Source: Bacteriovoracaceae bacterium UBA4573 (GTDB taxonomy: Bacteria; Bdellovibrionota; UBA1018; UBA923). Taken from it: a stretch of DNA of 55,405 nucleotides. The DNA is taken from NCBI GenBank assembly GCA_002387735.1, contig DGKJ01000051.1, forward strand, positions 43,363 through 98,767, read 5' to 3'. Position 1 is the first letter of the stretch. Each line of letters opens with the position of its first letter. Of the stretch, positions 25,366-34,056 are shown in pieces. The notes under the pieces were generated by a model. It was given only the letters and a program-made list of their open reading frames with translations. It had not been told where the DNA came from and did not search any database. The position numbers and the translations under genes were made by a program.

Positions 25366-27266
25366 AAAGAAGCCCTGTTTTCTGATTTGTTCCACGTGGA
25401 ACGTAGAGATTTAACATAAATATGTACTGCCGCGACGGCTGCCGGAGTTATTCCGGAAATTCTAAGCGCTTGACCCAGGGTTTCTGGTCGAATCAAGCTA
25501 AGTTTTTCGACAACCTCTGCCGAAAGACCGGCAATGTCGCGATAGTTCAGCGTTACCGGAATCTTCATTTCTTCGTTTTTACGATAACTCTCTAGCATTT
25601 CTAGATCTCGCTGAATGTAGCCTTCGTACTTTACTTGGATTTCTACTTGCTCGAGCGCATCTATTTGATTAGTCGCGGGCAAATAACCGACCTTGCGTAG
25701 TCGTGAATAATCGATTTCAGGCCGTTTTAAGAGTTGTTTGGCGCTAATTCGGTCTTTAATTTCCGCGGTGTTTACTTCGCGAAGCTGCTCATTCACCGAA
25801 TTCGTTGGGTTAAAGTAACTCGACCCGAGAGACACCAGTTCCTTTTCGATCGCTGTCTTTTTTTCTACCAAAGTTCGATAGGATTCCTCACTAAGCAACC
25901 CTATCGATCGCGCACGCTCGCCCAATCGCAAGTCGGCATTGTCTTCCCGGAGTATAAGTCGGTATTCGGCGCGACTGGTAAACATTCGGTACGGCTCTTC
26001 GGCGCCCTTTATAATGAGATCGTCGATCAAAACGCCTATATAACCCTCGGTCCGATCAAAAACGAATTCCCCGAGACCTTTTGCGCTTCGAGCCGCGTTA
26101 ATCCCTGCAATAAGTCCTTGCGCTGCAGCCTCTTCATACCCGGACGTTCCATTGATTTGACCCGCACAAAACAGCCCTGGAAGATCTTTTGTTTCAAGGG
26201 TGCGCTTCAACTGGGTGGGGTCGAGACAATCATACTCGACCGCATAGCCTGGCCGGCTAATTTCAACATTTTCTAAACCCGGAATAGTTCGTAAGAATTT
26301 CTTTTGGACTTCTAGGGGCAGACTTGTGCTCAACCCGTTTGCGTAAATTTCTTTGGTCTGCAGTCCTTCTGGCTCTAAAAAAATCTGGTGCCGATCTTTA
26401 TCGGAAAACCGCTTAACCTTGTCTTCAATTGAGGGGCAATAACGCGGTCCAACCCCCCTTATTAGCCCCGTAAACATGGGACTTTTATCAAAATTTTCCC
26501 CAATGATTTCATGGGTTTGCTCATTGGTATAGGTAATCCAACAATCTATCTGCGGTAACACCGGGAAAACACTGGGCTTATAATAGAAAGAAAAGGGCAA
26601 TGGCGGGGTATCGCCCCCCTGGGGTGACATTTGACTAAAGTCTATCGAACGGCGTTCAAGCCTCGGTGGTGTTCCGGTTTTTAGGCGTTGCATTCGAAAT
26701 CCGTACTTACTTAGCCAATTGGACAACCCAACCGAAGCGGCGTCGCCGGCCCTGCCGCCGACCTGGTTCTGAAATCCCACATGCATAAGGCCGCCCAAAA
26801 AAGTTCCGGTGGTAATTACTACGGTGGGCGAAAAAATCTCTTCTCCCCAATTGGTGCGCACGCCAATGACTCGATGGTCCTTAACAAGAATAGAATCGAT
26901 CTCGCGCTGCATTAACGTAAGATTCGGAGTGGACTCAACGACCTCCTTCATGTTGGCCGCATAAACATATTTGTCGCACTGGGCACGACTTGACCGAACT
27001 GCCGGCCCCCTTGAGCTATTTAACTTTTTGAATTGTATACCACTTTTGTCGGTATTGATCCCCATCTCACCGCCGAGTGCGTCAATCTCTTTGACCAGCT
27101 GTCCCTTTGCGAGTCCGCCGATAGCGGGATTACATGACATATACCCAACGCGATCGTTGTTTAAAGTCGTTAACAACGTACGACAACCTAGTCGCGCCGC
27201 AGCAAGTGCTGCTTCACACCCTGCATGTCCGGCGCCTATGATGATGACATCGAAATTTTGTTCCAC
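25362..27266 (-). CDS. mnmG: tRNA uridine-5-carboxymethylaminomethyl modification enzyme MnmG (GidA)
   Basis: FAD enzyme that with MnmE installs the cmnm5U34 modification of tRNA. It is 634 residues. The FAD loop DVIIIGAGHAGCEAALAAARLG starts at residue 6, followed by CNPAIGGLAKGQLVKEIDALGG; the C-terminal domain has PEIDYSRLR and GYIQRDLEML. The start is GTG 27266, inside parS site 3 (27259-27274). The only upstream in-frame codons before a stop include no ATG, GTG or TTG, so this start is close to forced, and there is no Shine-Dalgarno sequence. Its partner mnmE is at 35743-37137. Confidence 0.96.
   Translation of the reverse strand: MEQNFDVIIIGAGHAGCEAALAAARLGCRTLLTTLNNDRVGYMSCNPAIGGLAKGQLVKEIDALGGEMGINTDKSGIQFKKLNSSRGPAVRSSRAQCDKYVYAANMKEVVESTPNLTLMQREIDSILVKDHRVIGVRTNWGEEIFSPTVVITTGTFLGGLMHVGFQNQVGGRAGDAASVGLSNWLSKYGFRMQRLKTGTPPRLERRSIDFSQMSPQGGDTPPLPFSFYYKPSVFPVLPQIDCWITYTNEQTHEIIGENFDKSPMFTGLIRGVGPRYCPSIEDKVKRFSDKDRHQIFLEPEGLQTKEIYANGLSTSLPLEVQKKFLRTIPGLENVEISRPGYAVEYDCLDPTQLKRTLETKDLPGLFCAGQINGTSGYEEAAAQGLIAGINAARSAKGLGEFVFDRTEGYIGVLIDDLIIKGAEEPYRMFTSRAEYRLILREDNADLRLGERARSIGLLSEESYRTLVEKKTAIEKELVSLGSSYFNPTNSVNEQLREVNTAEIKDRISAKQLLKRPEIDYSRLRKVGYLPATNQIDALEQVEIQVKYEGYIQRDLEMLESYRKNEEMKIPVTLNYRDIAGLSAEVVEKLSLIRPETLGQALRISGITPAAVAAVHIYVKSLRSTWNKSENRASL
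25388..25403. promoter_or_regulatory. parS site 2, within the 3' end of mnmG
   Basis: TGTTCCACGTGGAACG: a 14-bp perfect palindrome (GTTCCACGTGGAAC) flanked by T and G. It lies inside the mnmG coding sequence near its end, 23 nt before the rsmG start. Predicted ParB loading site. Confidence 0.92.
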
Positions 27267-27274
27267 GTGGAACG
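27259..27274. promoter_or_regulatory. parS site 3, containing the mnmG start codon
   Basis: TGTTCCACGTGGAACG, identical to parS site 2. The central GTG on the minus strand is the mnmG initiation codon, so the palindrome encodes the first three residues (M-E-Q). Predicted ParB loading site, about 14 kb from the oriC boxes. Confidence 0.92.
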
Positions 27275-27405
27275 GTTTAATATCACGTCATCAAAATCTA
27301 GTCTATTTAGATATTGTTGATTATTTTGATATATTACTGATATTTTCCGACTTATTTGATCTGACTATTCCAATCCGTTTGATTCGAATTCAAGTAACGC
27401 GAAAC

Positions 27406-29220
27406 TTAAAACTTCTTTCGTATTCCACGGGTTAGGACCTGAGCGGTTTTACTTTGATCGCGGTAAACGGTTATACCTTTGCAACCGAGCTCATGGGCTT
27501 TTAGATAGATTTTCCCAATATCGGCGGGCGTTGCGTTCTCGGGCAAATTAATAGTCTTCGAAACAGCGCTCTCACTCATTCTTTGAAACACCGCTTGCAT
27601 CCGCACGTGCCAAATTGGAGCTATCTCGAACGCCGTTCTAAAGACTCTTTTTTGGGTGGAACTAAGCTTGGGGACCTTGGAGAGAGTCCCCGTTCGCAAT
27701 ATTCTTTCAATACTTTTTCTATCCAACACACCGGTTTCGACAAGGTTGAATACTTCGGAGTGCAAAAAGTAGAATCGCTGCCCATCCAGCGCTTGCCTTT
27801 CATGGGCGTACGAAAAAATCGGTTCAATTCCACTACTAACTCCAGCAATAATACTAATGGTTCCAGTGGGCGCTATAGTAGTGACAGTCGCATTTCGTCT
27901 TTTTGCCATTTTTCTTTTTGCCCAGAGAGAGTTTTGAAAGTTTTCAAATGCTCCTCTTTCTTTTGCCAATCTCTCCGAAGCACTCACCGCTACTCTGTGA
28001 AATCTTTGGGCTACCAGTGTGGCTCTTCGCAGAGCATCTTCACTGTCGTAGGCAATTTTCCAATGAAGAAGGGCATCGGCCCACCCCATAATACCGAGAC
28101 CGATTTTTCGATTTTTTTCTGTGATATTTTTAATTTCCGGCAACGGATACCAATTAACATCAATCACATTGTCTAAAAATCTGACTGCGGTTTCAATGTC
28201 TTGTTCTAAAGTTCGCCAGTCTAAGTCCTTGTCAGAAAGGTATGGCGCTAAGCTAATACTGCCAAGGTTGCAACTTTCATAAGGCAGCAGTGGCTGTTCG
28301 CCGCACGGATTCGTACTGTCTAGCTTTCCAATGTCTGGCGTTGGATTTTGTTTTTCTATGGTGTCCAGAAACACTACGCCCGGATCCCCGGTTCTCCATG
28401 CGTTTTCGCAGATTGCAGACCACAGGCTCTTTGCGGGCAACTGCGCGACTACTTCTTTCGTTTGCGGATTGATCAGGTTCCATTTTCCATTTCGTTTTAG
28501 ACACTGTAAAAACGCATCAGAAATTCCCACCGAAATATTAAAGTTCGTAATTCCCCCAGCGGTTTTCGAAGCGATGAATTGCTCAATATCCGGGTGATCA
28601 ATTGGCAGAATGGCCATGTTTGCGCCTCGCCTTGTGCCACCTTGTTTAATCACTCCAGTGGCTAGGTCGAAGATTTTAAGAAACGCCACGGGTCCGCTAG
28701 CTCGTCCGCCGGAGGATTGCACCAGATCCCCTCTTGGTCTTATTTGCCCAAAGTTGAAACCGGTTCCACCGCCGGACTTGTGAATAATCGCTGCATTGTG
28801 GAGTGAACTAAAAACGCTCGAAATACTGTCTTCTATCGGTAAGACGAAACACGCTGCAAGCTGACCTTGTGGTTTTCCCGCATTCATTAAGGTGGGTGAA
28901 TTGGGGATAAATTTAAGACTCCGCATAATTTTAAAAAATTTTTCTTCCCAGCTCGCCCGTGTCGCGGCGGATTCACAAGACGCTACTGCTTTTGCAACTC
29001 TACGAAACATCTGATCGGGACTTTCAATCACTTCTCCCGCAGAATTGCGTAACAAATACCGAGCCTTGAGCACCCGCAATGCGGCATCTCCGAGTTCTCC
29101 TGCTTTGGGTGCAAAAAGGCCAAGGTCTCCCAGTGAGCGCCCAGCTTTAGGTGCTCGCTTTACAGCCCTTCTTTTTACCGCGTTCTTTAATTTCTTTCTG
29201 CTTTTCACGACGCGTTTCAT
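27406..29220 (-). CDS. nrdJ: Adenosylcobalamin-dependent (class II) ribonucleotide reductase
   Basis: Makes deoxyribonucleotides using a B12-derived thiyl radical, with or without oxygen. It is 604 residues from ATG 29220; a longer frame to 29349 runs through the aldehyde dehydrogenase gene. Key residues are C124 (GQLAACFVLP), the active-site block STNPCGEQPLLPYESC with C306, E308 and C317, and KSGGGTGFNFGQIRPRGD. A Lys/Arg-rich N-terminal extension (about 2-27) precedes the first family block. The C-terminus stops at KGITVYRDQSKTAQVLTRG plus five residues and shows no terminal Cys pair of the kind that re-reduces many RNR active sites. The upstream region has no Shine-Dalgarno but holds a TATAAT. 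Confidence 0.92.
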   Translation of the reverse strand: MKRVVKSRKKLKNAVKRRAVKRAPKAGRSLGDLGLFAPKAGELGDAALRVLKARYLLRNSAGEVIESPDQMFRRVAKAVASCESAATRASWEEKFFKIMRSLKFIPNSPTLMNAGKPQGQLAACFVLPIEDSISSVFSSLHNAAIIHKSGGGTGFNFGQIRPRGDLVQSSGGRASGPVAFLKIFDLATGVIKQGGTRRGANMAILPIDHPDIEQFIASKTAGGITNFNISVGISDAFLQCLKRNGKWNLINPQTKEVVAQLPAKSLWSAICENAWRTGDPGVVFLDTIEKQNPTPDIGKLDSTNPCGEQPLLPYESCNLGSISLAPYLSDKDLDWRTLEQDIETAVRFLDNVIDVNWYPLPEIKNITEKNRKIGLGIMGWADALLHWKIAYDSEDALRRATLVAQRFHRVAVSASERLAKERGAFENFQNSLWAKRKMAKRRNATVTTIAPTGTISIIAGVSSGIEPIFSYAHERQALDGQRFYFLHSEVFNLVETGVLDRKSIERILRTGTLSKVPKLSSTQKRVFRTAFEIAPIWHVRMQAVFQRMSESAVSKTINLPENATPADIGKIYLKAHELGCKGITVYRDQSKTAQVLTRGIRKKF

Positions 29221-29223
29221 GTC

Positions 29224-29231
29224 ATTATAAT
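29224..29231. promoter_or_regulatory. Self-complementary -10 element shared by the divergent nrdJ and aldehyde dehydrogenase genes
   Basis: ATTATAAT is its own reverse complement and gives a perfect TATAAT on each strand (29226-29231 plus, 29224-29229 minus). The two start codons are only 17 bp apart. On the plus strand the ATG at 29238 is 7 nt after the -10, where transcription would start, suggesting a leaderless mRNA. On the minus strand ATG 29220 is only 4 nt after the -10, which fits less well. No good -35 is visible for either. Confidence 0.4.
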
Positions 29232-29237
29232 CATTCA

Positions 29238-30800
29238 ATGATGGAACCAATTTTATCACGGAATCCCGCCACCGGGGCGACACTAAAACAGATCGACCAA
29301 ACACCCGTGGCAGGAATTGCCGCGCTCGTCGAAACCGCACGTTACGCACAAAAATCTTGGGCGAAAGTTCCGATTAGGGAAAGAGCTAAGTGCCTACTCA
29401 ATGCGCGCGAATATATTCTAAACAACCTCGACGACATTGCTGATTTAATTCATTTAGAAAATGGCAAGCCCAAATTCGAAGCAATCGTAAACGATATCAT
29501 ACCGGTTTTAGATCTTCTCAGTCAGTACGCCAAAAAAGCTCCCAAGCTCATGGCTGACAAACGCATTCCTATGAAGCTCATGCTACACCGAGCTAGCTAC
29601 TTGCAGTTTTGGCCGAAAGGCGTGATTGCTATCATTTCACCCTGGAATTATCCTTTTTCCATTCCTTTCGGTGAGGTCGCTTTTGCCTTGGTTGCTGGAA
29701 ACGCAGTGGTATTTAAACCAAGCGAAGTTACTCCGCAGATCGGCTTAAAGATAAAAGAAATTTTCGATAACTCTGGTCTACCAAAAGACCTTCTTCAGAT
29801 CGTTCTAGGAGATGGTGCCCGGGGTGCCGCACTTGTAGCAAGTAAGATAGACAAAGTATTTTTTACAGGAAGCGTTCTCACTGGAAAGCGCGTTATGGCT
29901 TCTGCTGCCGAAAACTTAACGCCCGTAGTGCTCGAATTAGGCGGCAAAGATCCCATGATTGTCTTGCCTGATGCCGACTTAGACTACGCAACCAGCGCCG
30001 CACTCTGGGGTGGCTTTTCTAATTCTGGTCAGGCGTGCGCCTCAGTAGAACGCATTTTGGTTCACGAAAGTATCCATGATGATTTTGTTTCTAAATTGAA
30101 AGAGAAACTTGCCGCATTGAAACACGGTCAGGACTTGGGTGTCGCGACCTACGAAAAACAAAAAGCTACCTACGCTGAACAACTCGCGGAGCTTTCCAGT
30201 TCGAATGCTCAGATTGTTTGTGGCGGGCACTTTTCAAAAGATCGCACTTATTTGGAACCGACAATCGTAACCAATCCAAAAAATCACACCGACCGGCCTT
30301 TGGAACGCACAAAAATCTACAACGACGAAACCTTTGGACCAGTGGTTGCCGTGACTACCTATAAGACCATAGAAGAGGCTATCGAAAAGGCCAATCATAG
30401 TCGCTACGGATTACTTGCTAGTGTAATCGGTAGAGATGCGGCCCTAGCGGAACAGGTAGCGAGACAAATCGAAGCTGGCACCGTGGTTGTAAACGACGTC
30501 ATGTATACTCATGGCCTCGCGGAAACCCCTTGGGGCGGCATTAAAGAAAGTGGATTTGGGCGAGTGCACTCAGACCTAGGATTTTTGGAAGTAGTGAACG
30601 TTCGTCACATTCATAAGGCGAAATGGTGGGCTCCATTGTTTAAGGCTTTTTGGTGGTTCCCCTACACCGAACACCAAATGAAAATGTTCCGACATTTTGC
30701 CAACGTAATGTTTCGCAGATCTTGGTTCGACAAGGCACGGGAGCTTCCAAACCTACTCACCGAATTTGTAGAGATGCTGAAAAAAGAAAAGCGTCTCTGA
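29238..30800 (+). CDS. Aldehyde dehydrogenase family protein
   Basis: NAD(P)-dependent oxidation of an aldehyde to the acid. It is 520 residues. It has the cofactor region IISPWNYPFSIPFGE and FKPSEVTPQ, the general base in LELGGKDPMIVLPDADLDYA, and the catalytic Cys in SNSGQACASVERILV. A C-terminal extension of about 60 residues is rich in Trp, Phe and basic residues (WWAPLFKAFWWFPYTEHQMK), suggesting membrane association as in fatty-aldehyde dehydrogenases; the substrate is not certain. ATG 29238 and ATG 29241 are adjacent; neither has a ribosome site. It runs against the surrounding genes and converges on mcmB with a 2-bp gap. Confidence 0.9.
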   Translation: MMEPILSRNPATGATLKQIDQTPVAGIAALVETARYAQKSWAKVPIRERAKCLLNAREYILNNLDDIADLIHLENGKPKFEAIVNDIIPVLDLLSQYAKKAPKLMADKRIPMKLMLHRASYLQFWPKGVIAIISPWNYPFSIPFGEVAFALVAGNAVVFKPSEVTPQIGLKIKEIFDNSGLPKDLLQIVLGDGARGAALVASKIDKVFFTGSVLTGKRVMASAAENLTPVVLELGGKDPMIVLPDADLDYATSAALWGGFSNSGQACASVERILVHESIHDDFVSKLKEKLAALKHGQDLGVATYEKQKATYAEQLAELSSSNAQIVCGGHFSKDRTYLEPTIVTNPKNHTDRPLERTKIYNDETFGPVVAVTTYKTIEEAIEKANHSRYGLLASVIGRDAALAEQVARQIEAGTVVVNDVMYTHGLAETPWGGIKESGFGRVHSDLGFLEVVNVRHIHKAKWWAPLFKAFWWFPYTEHQMKMFRHFANVMFRRSWFDKARELPNLLTEFVEMLKKEKRL

Positions 30801-30802
30801 CT

Positions 30803-31213
30803 CTACGCTATTTTTCGTTTCGGTGCGTTTTTTCGAATATAGCTGATTACTTCTTCTAGACTCGCACCCGGAGTATAAATCATGTGTACGCCTATTTTTT
30901 TTAGAGGTGCTATGTCTTCGTCCGGAATAATCCCGCCAACTAGAAACAGTACGTCCTTTGCTCCGGCTTTTTTTACGCCTTTGATCACATCGGGTACCAA
31001 CGCATTATGAGCTCCGGAAAGAATGCTCAACCCTACGACGTGAACATCCTCTTCAATAGCAGCGTTCACTATCATTTCGGTAGTTTGGTGAAGTCCCGTA
31101 TAAATTACCTCAAACCCTGCATCCCGCAGCGCCCGAGCAATGACTTTTGCGCCACGATCATGTCCATCAAGTCCGGGTTTAGCCACTAGTACCCGTATTT
31201 TTTCTTCTTTCAT
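30803..31213 (-). CDS. mcmB: Methylmalonyl-CoA mutase small subunit (B12-binding domain)
   Basis: Separate cobalamin-binding subunit of 136 residues. The DxHxxG motif is D16-G-H18-D-R-G20 (KPGLDGHDRGAKVIARAL), in which H18 would ligate cobalt. SILSGAH and LVGGIIPDEDI complete the B12 pocket. It follows the large subunit by 9 nt. The split architecture resembles archaeal and some bacterial mutases rather than the fused MutB. Confidence 0.93.
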   Translation of the reverse strand: MKEEKIRVLVAKPGLDGHDRGAKVIARALRDAGFEVIYTGLHQTTEMIVNAAIEEDVHVVGLSILSGAHNALVPDVIKGVKKAGAKDVLFLVGGIIPDEDIAPLKKIGVHMIYTPGASLEEVISYIRKNAPKRKIA

Positions 31214-31222
31214 GTTTTCCCC

Positions 31223-32893
31223 TTAATACATGCCTGGATCGCGATATTGACCGAACACTTTGCGCAACACATCGCACATTTCTTGAACCGTGCAGTAATT
31301 TTTCACGCACTCGACCAAGAACGGCATTGTATTTTCGCTACCTCTTGCTGCGCGGTCTAAGGCAATTAGAGACGTTTCTACTTTCGAAGTATTTCTCTTC
31401 TTCTTTATATCTGCTATGCGTGCGCACTGCCTTTGTTCTGCAGTCTTATCAATGTAAAGCACATCGATTGATCGACTCTTTTCTTCTTGCTGGTAACGAT
31501 TGACACCTACCATTACTTTGTCCTTCGTTTCGAGTTGACGCTGAAAGTGATATGCAGCATTAGCAATTTCCGCTTGAGGAAACCCCTTTTCAATGGCCGC
31601 CAACATTCCGCCCAATTGATCAATTCGATCGATATACGCTGAGGCTTCTTTTTCCACCTTATTAGTGAGCCACTCCACAAAATAACTGCAACCAAGAGGG
31701 TCGATCACGTTCGCTACACCGGATTCCTCTGCAATAATTTGTTGAGTCCTTAAAGCAACCATAACTGCTTGCTCGGTCGGAAGCGCCAATGTTTCGTCCA
31801 TCGAATTGGTGTGTAATGAGTTCGTGCCACCGAGAACTGCGGCGAGTGCTTGGATCGTCACTCTAGAAATATTGTTCATCGGTTGTTGAGCGGTAAGCGA
31901 CACTCCGGCGGTTTGCGCGTGTGTTCTTAACATCCACGATTTCGGATTTTTCGCCTTAAAGCGATCACGCATAATATGGGCCCACATCCTTCGCCCCGCG
32001 CGAAACTTGGCTATTTCCTCAAAAAAGTCATTATGAACATCCCAAAAATATGAGAGTCTCGGTGCGAAATCGTCGACATCCAGCCCGCGTTCGATACCAG
32101 CCTGCACATAGGCAATACCGTCGGCAATCGTAAAAGCAAGCTCCTGTACCGCCGTCGCGCCAGCCTCTCTTATGTGATATCCACTGATAGAAATCGTATT
32201 CCAGTTTGGCAGTTCCTTAGTGCAAAATTCCAAGGTGTCAGCTACCAGGCGCATCGATGGCTTCGGCGGGTAAATCCATTCCTTTTGCGCAATGTACTCT
32301 TTCAAAATATCATTCTGCAGAGTTCCTCGAATTTTTTCGCGGGGCACTCCTTTTTTTTCTGCGACCGCCACATACATGGCGAGCAACATCGGAGCAGGCG
32401 AATTAATCGTCATGCTCGTAGTGATTTCATCAAGAGGAATGCCGTCAAAGAGCGTTTCCATGTCTGCCAGCGTGTCTACGGCAACACCGCACTTGCCTAC
32501 TTCGCCTTTACTTTGGGGACTATCGCTGTCGTACCCCATAAGTGTTGGCATATGAAACGCTACGCTAAGTCCCGCCTGTCCACTAGCCAACAACATTTTG
32601 TAACGCTTATTTGTATCTTCTGCCGTACCAAATCCGGAAAACTGCCGCATCGTCCATAACTTTCCGCGATACATGTTAGTCTGAACACCGCGGGTGTACG
32701 GAAACTCTCCTGGAAAGCCAAGGTCTCGCAGGTAATCTAAGTCTTTAATTTCTTCGGGCGTGTACAGCGCTTGTGGGATTTCTAAATCGCTTACCGTTGA
32801 AAACCGCCGACGAATCGGTGGGTGCTTTTCTTCGTGAAGCCCTAATTTCTTTTTCCATTCACCATAGGCCGTTTTAAAATCTCCACTCGCCAT
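31223..32893 (-). CDS. mcmA: Methylmalonyl-CoA mutase large subunit
   Basis: TIM-barrel substrate-binding subunit (556 residues) that interconverts methylmalonyl-CoA and succinyl-CoA with the B12 subunit encoded next. Family blocks are PYTRGVQTNMYRGKLWTMRQ, FSGFGTAEDTNKRYKMLL, PLDEITTSMTINSPAPMLLA, and QTAGVSLTAQQPMNNISRVT. It follows the acyl-CoA dehydrogenase by 11 nt in the acyl-CoA operon. This placement suggests entry of propionyl-CoA or branched-chain carbon into the TCA cycle. No epimerase, MeaB or propionyl-CoA carboxylase gene is in the window. Confidence 0.95.
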   Translation of the reverse strand: MASGDFKTAYGEWKKKLGLHEEKHPPIRRRFSTVSDLEIPQALYTPEEIKDLDYLRDLGFPGEFPYTRGVQTNMYRGKLWTMRQFSGFGTAEDTNKRYKMLLASGQAGLSVAFHMPTLMGYDSDSPQSKGEVGKCGVAVDTLADMETLFDGIPLDEITTSMTINSPAPMLLAMYVAVAEKKGVPREKIRGTLQNDILKEYIAQKEWIYPPKPSMRLVADTLEFCTKELPNWNTISISGYHIREAGATAVQELAFTIADGIAYVQAGIERGLDVDDFAPRLSYFWDVHNDFFEEIAKFRAGRRMWAHIMRDRFKAKNPKSWMLRTHAQTAGVSLTAQQPMNNISRVTIQALAAVLGGTNSLHTNSMDETLALPTEQAVMVALRTQQIIAEESGVANVIDPLGCSYFVEWLTNKVEKEASAYIDRIDQLGGMLAAIEKGFPQAEIANAAYHFQRQLETKDKVMVGVNRYQQEEKSRSIDVLYIDKTAEQRQCARIADIKKKRNTSKVETSLIALDRAARGSENTMPFLVECVKNYCTVQEMCDVLRKVFGQYRDPGMY

Positions 32894-32904
32894 ATTGTCC
32901 CTCT

Positions 32905-34056
32905 TTAATCTGAAAGTTCTATCGAACCGATAACGATACGTTGAATTTCAGAAGTTCCTTCGTAAATTTCCGTAATTTTGGCATCACGAAAGTGACGTTC
33001 GACGGGGTATTCTTTACAATATCCGTACCCGCCATGAAGCTGTATCGCTTTGGTTGTTAACCACATGCACATTTCAGATGCATACAACTTTGCCATCGCT
33101 GCCTCTTGGGTATACCGCTCTCCGGTGTCCCGCTTTCGGGCCGCACGGTAGGTTAGCAGTTTTGCCGCGTGCAAACGGGTCGACATATCCGCTACCGTCC
33201 ACTGTATCCCTTGCAGTTTCGCTATCGGATTACCAAATGCTTGTCGTTCTCTAACAAAGTTTTTAGCTGCTTCTAGTGCTGCTACTGCAATTCCCAGGGC
33301 TTGCGCTGCGATACCAATGCGACCGCCATCTAATGTGTTCATCGCGATCTTGAATCCTTCGCCTTCTTTTCCAAGAAGATTAGCAGCCGGCACTTTTACG
33401 TTATCCAAATGCAATTGCGCCGTGCTGGACCCCGTAATTCCTAATTTATCTTCCAATTTACCTACGGAATAACCGGCAAACCCTCGCTCAACAATAAAGG
33501 CGCTGACTCCCTTGTGACCTTTCGCAGGGTCCATTGTGGCAAATAAAATGCACGTTTCAGCTTCCTTACCGTTGGTAATAAAATTCTTTGTGCCATTCAA
33601 AATATAAAAATCACCGTCTTTTTTTGCGGTAGTTCTCAAAGCGGCAGCGTCACTTCCGTTTCCTGGCTCTGACAATGCAAAACAGCCGAGTTTTTTCCCT
33701 TGAGCCAAAGGCACTAAATATTTCTTCTTCTGCTCTTCGCTTCCGAATTTTAGTAACGGCGAACAAACAAGAGAGTTGTTTACCGACATAATCACGCCAG
33801 TCGAAGCACATCCCGCGCATACTTCTTCCAACGCCAGAATATAAGACAAAGTATCTAACCCTGCTCCGCCATATTCTTCTGGAACATACATGCCCATGAA
33901 ACCCATATTCCCTAGTTCTTTAACCAACTCTGTTGGAAATCTGCCTGTTTCATCTATTTCTTTGGCTTTCGGTTGAATTTCTTTTTTTGCAAATTCACGA
34001 GCGGCATTTCTAATTGCAATGTGTTGCTCTTCTAAAAATAAATCTTCCATAGTCAA
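32905..34056 (-). CDS. Acyl-CoA dehydrogenase (short-chain type)
   Basis: FAD enzyme making trans-2-enoyl-CoA, 383 residues. It shows the signatures CFALSEPGNGSDAAALRTTA and GGYGYCKEYPVERHFRDAKI, and the catalytic glutamate region ITEIYEGTSEIQRIVI. The neighbours (enoyl-CoA hydratase, 3-hydroxyacyl-CoA dehydrogenase) point to short-chain or branched-chain substrates. It overlaps the hydratase gene by 4 nt (ATGA). Confidence 0.94.
   Translation of the reverse strand: MTMEDLFLEEQHIAIRNAAREFAKKEIQPKAKEIDETGRFPTELVKELGNMGFMGMYVPEEYGGAGLDTLSYILALEEVCAGCASTGVIMSVNNSLVCSPLLKFGSEEQKKKYLVPLAQGKKLGCFALSEPGNGSDAAALRTTAKKDGDFYILNGTKNFITNGKEAETCILFATMDPAKGHKGVSAFIVERGFAGYSVGKLEDKLGITGSSTAQLHLDNVKVPAANLLGKEGEGFKIAMNTLDGGRIGIAAQALGIAVAALEAAKNFVRERQAFGNPIAKLQGIQWTVADMSTRLHAAKLLTYRAARKRDTGERYTQEAAMAKLYASEMCMWLTTKAIQLHGGYGYCKEYPVERHFRDAKITEIYEGTSEIQRIVIGSIELSD

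Noticed and set aside
25734..26276. 180-codon ORF antisense to mnmG
   Set aside because: Lies fully inside a clear mnmG coding region on the other strand, with no recognisable domain. Shadow frame.
27583..28176. 197-codon ORF antisense to the RNR gene
   Set aside because: Ser/Phe-rich composition typical of antisense frames; no domain or ribosome site.
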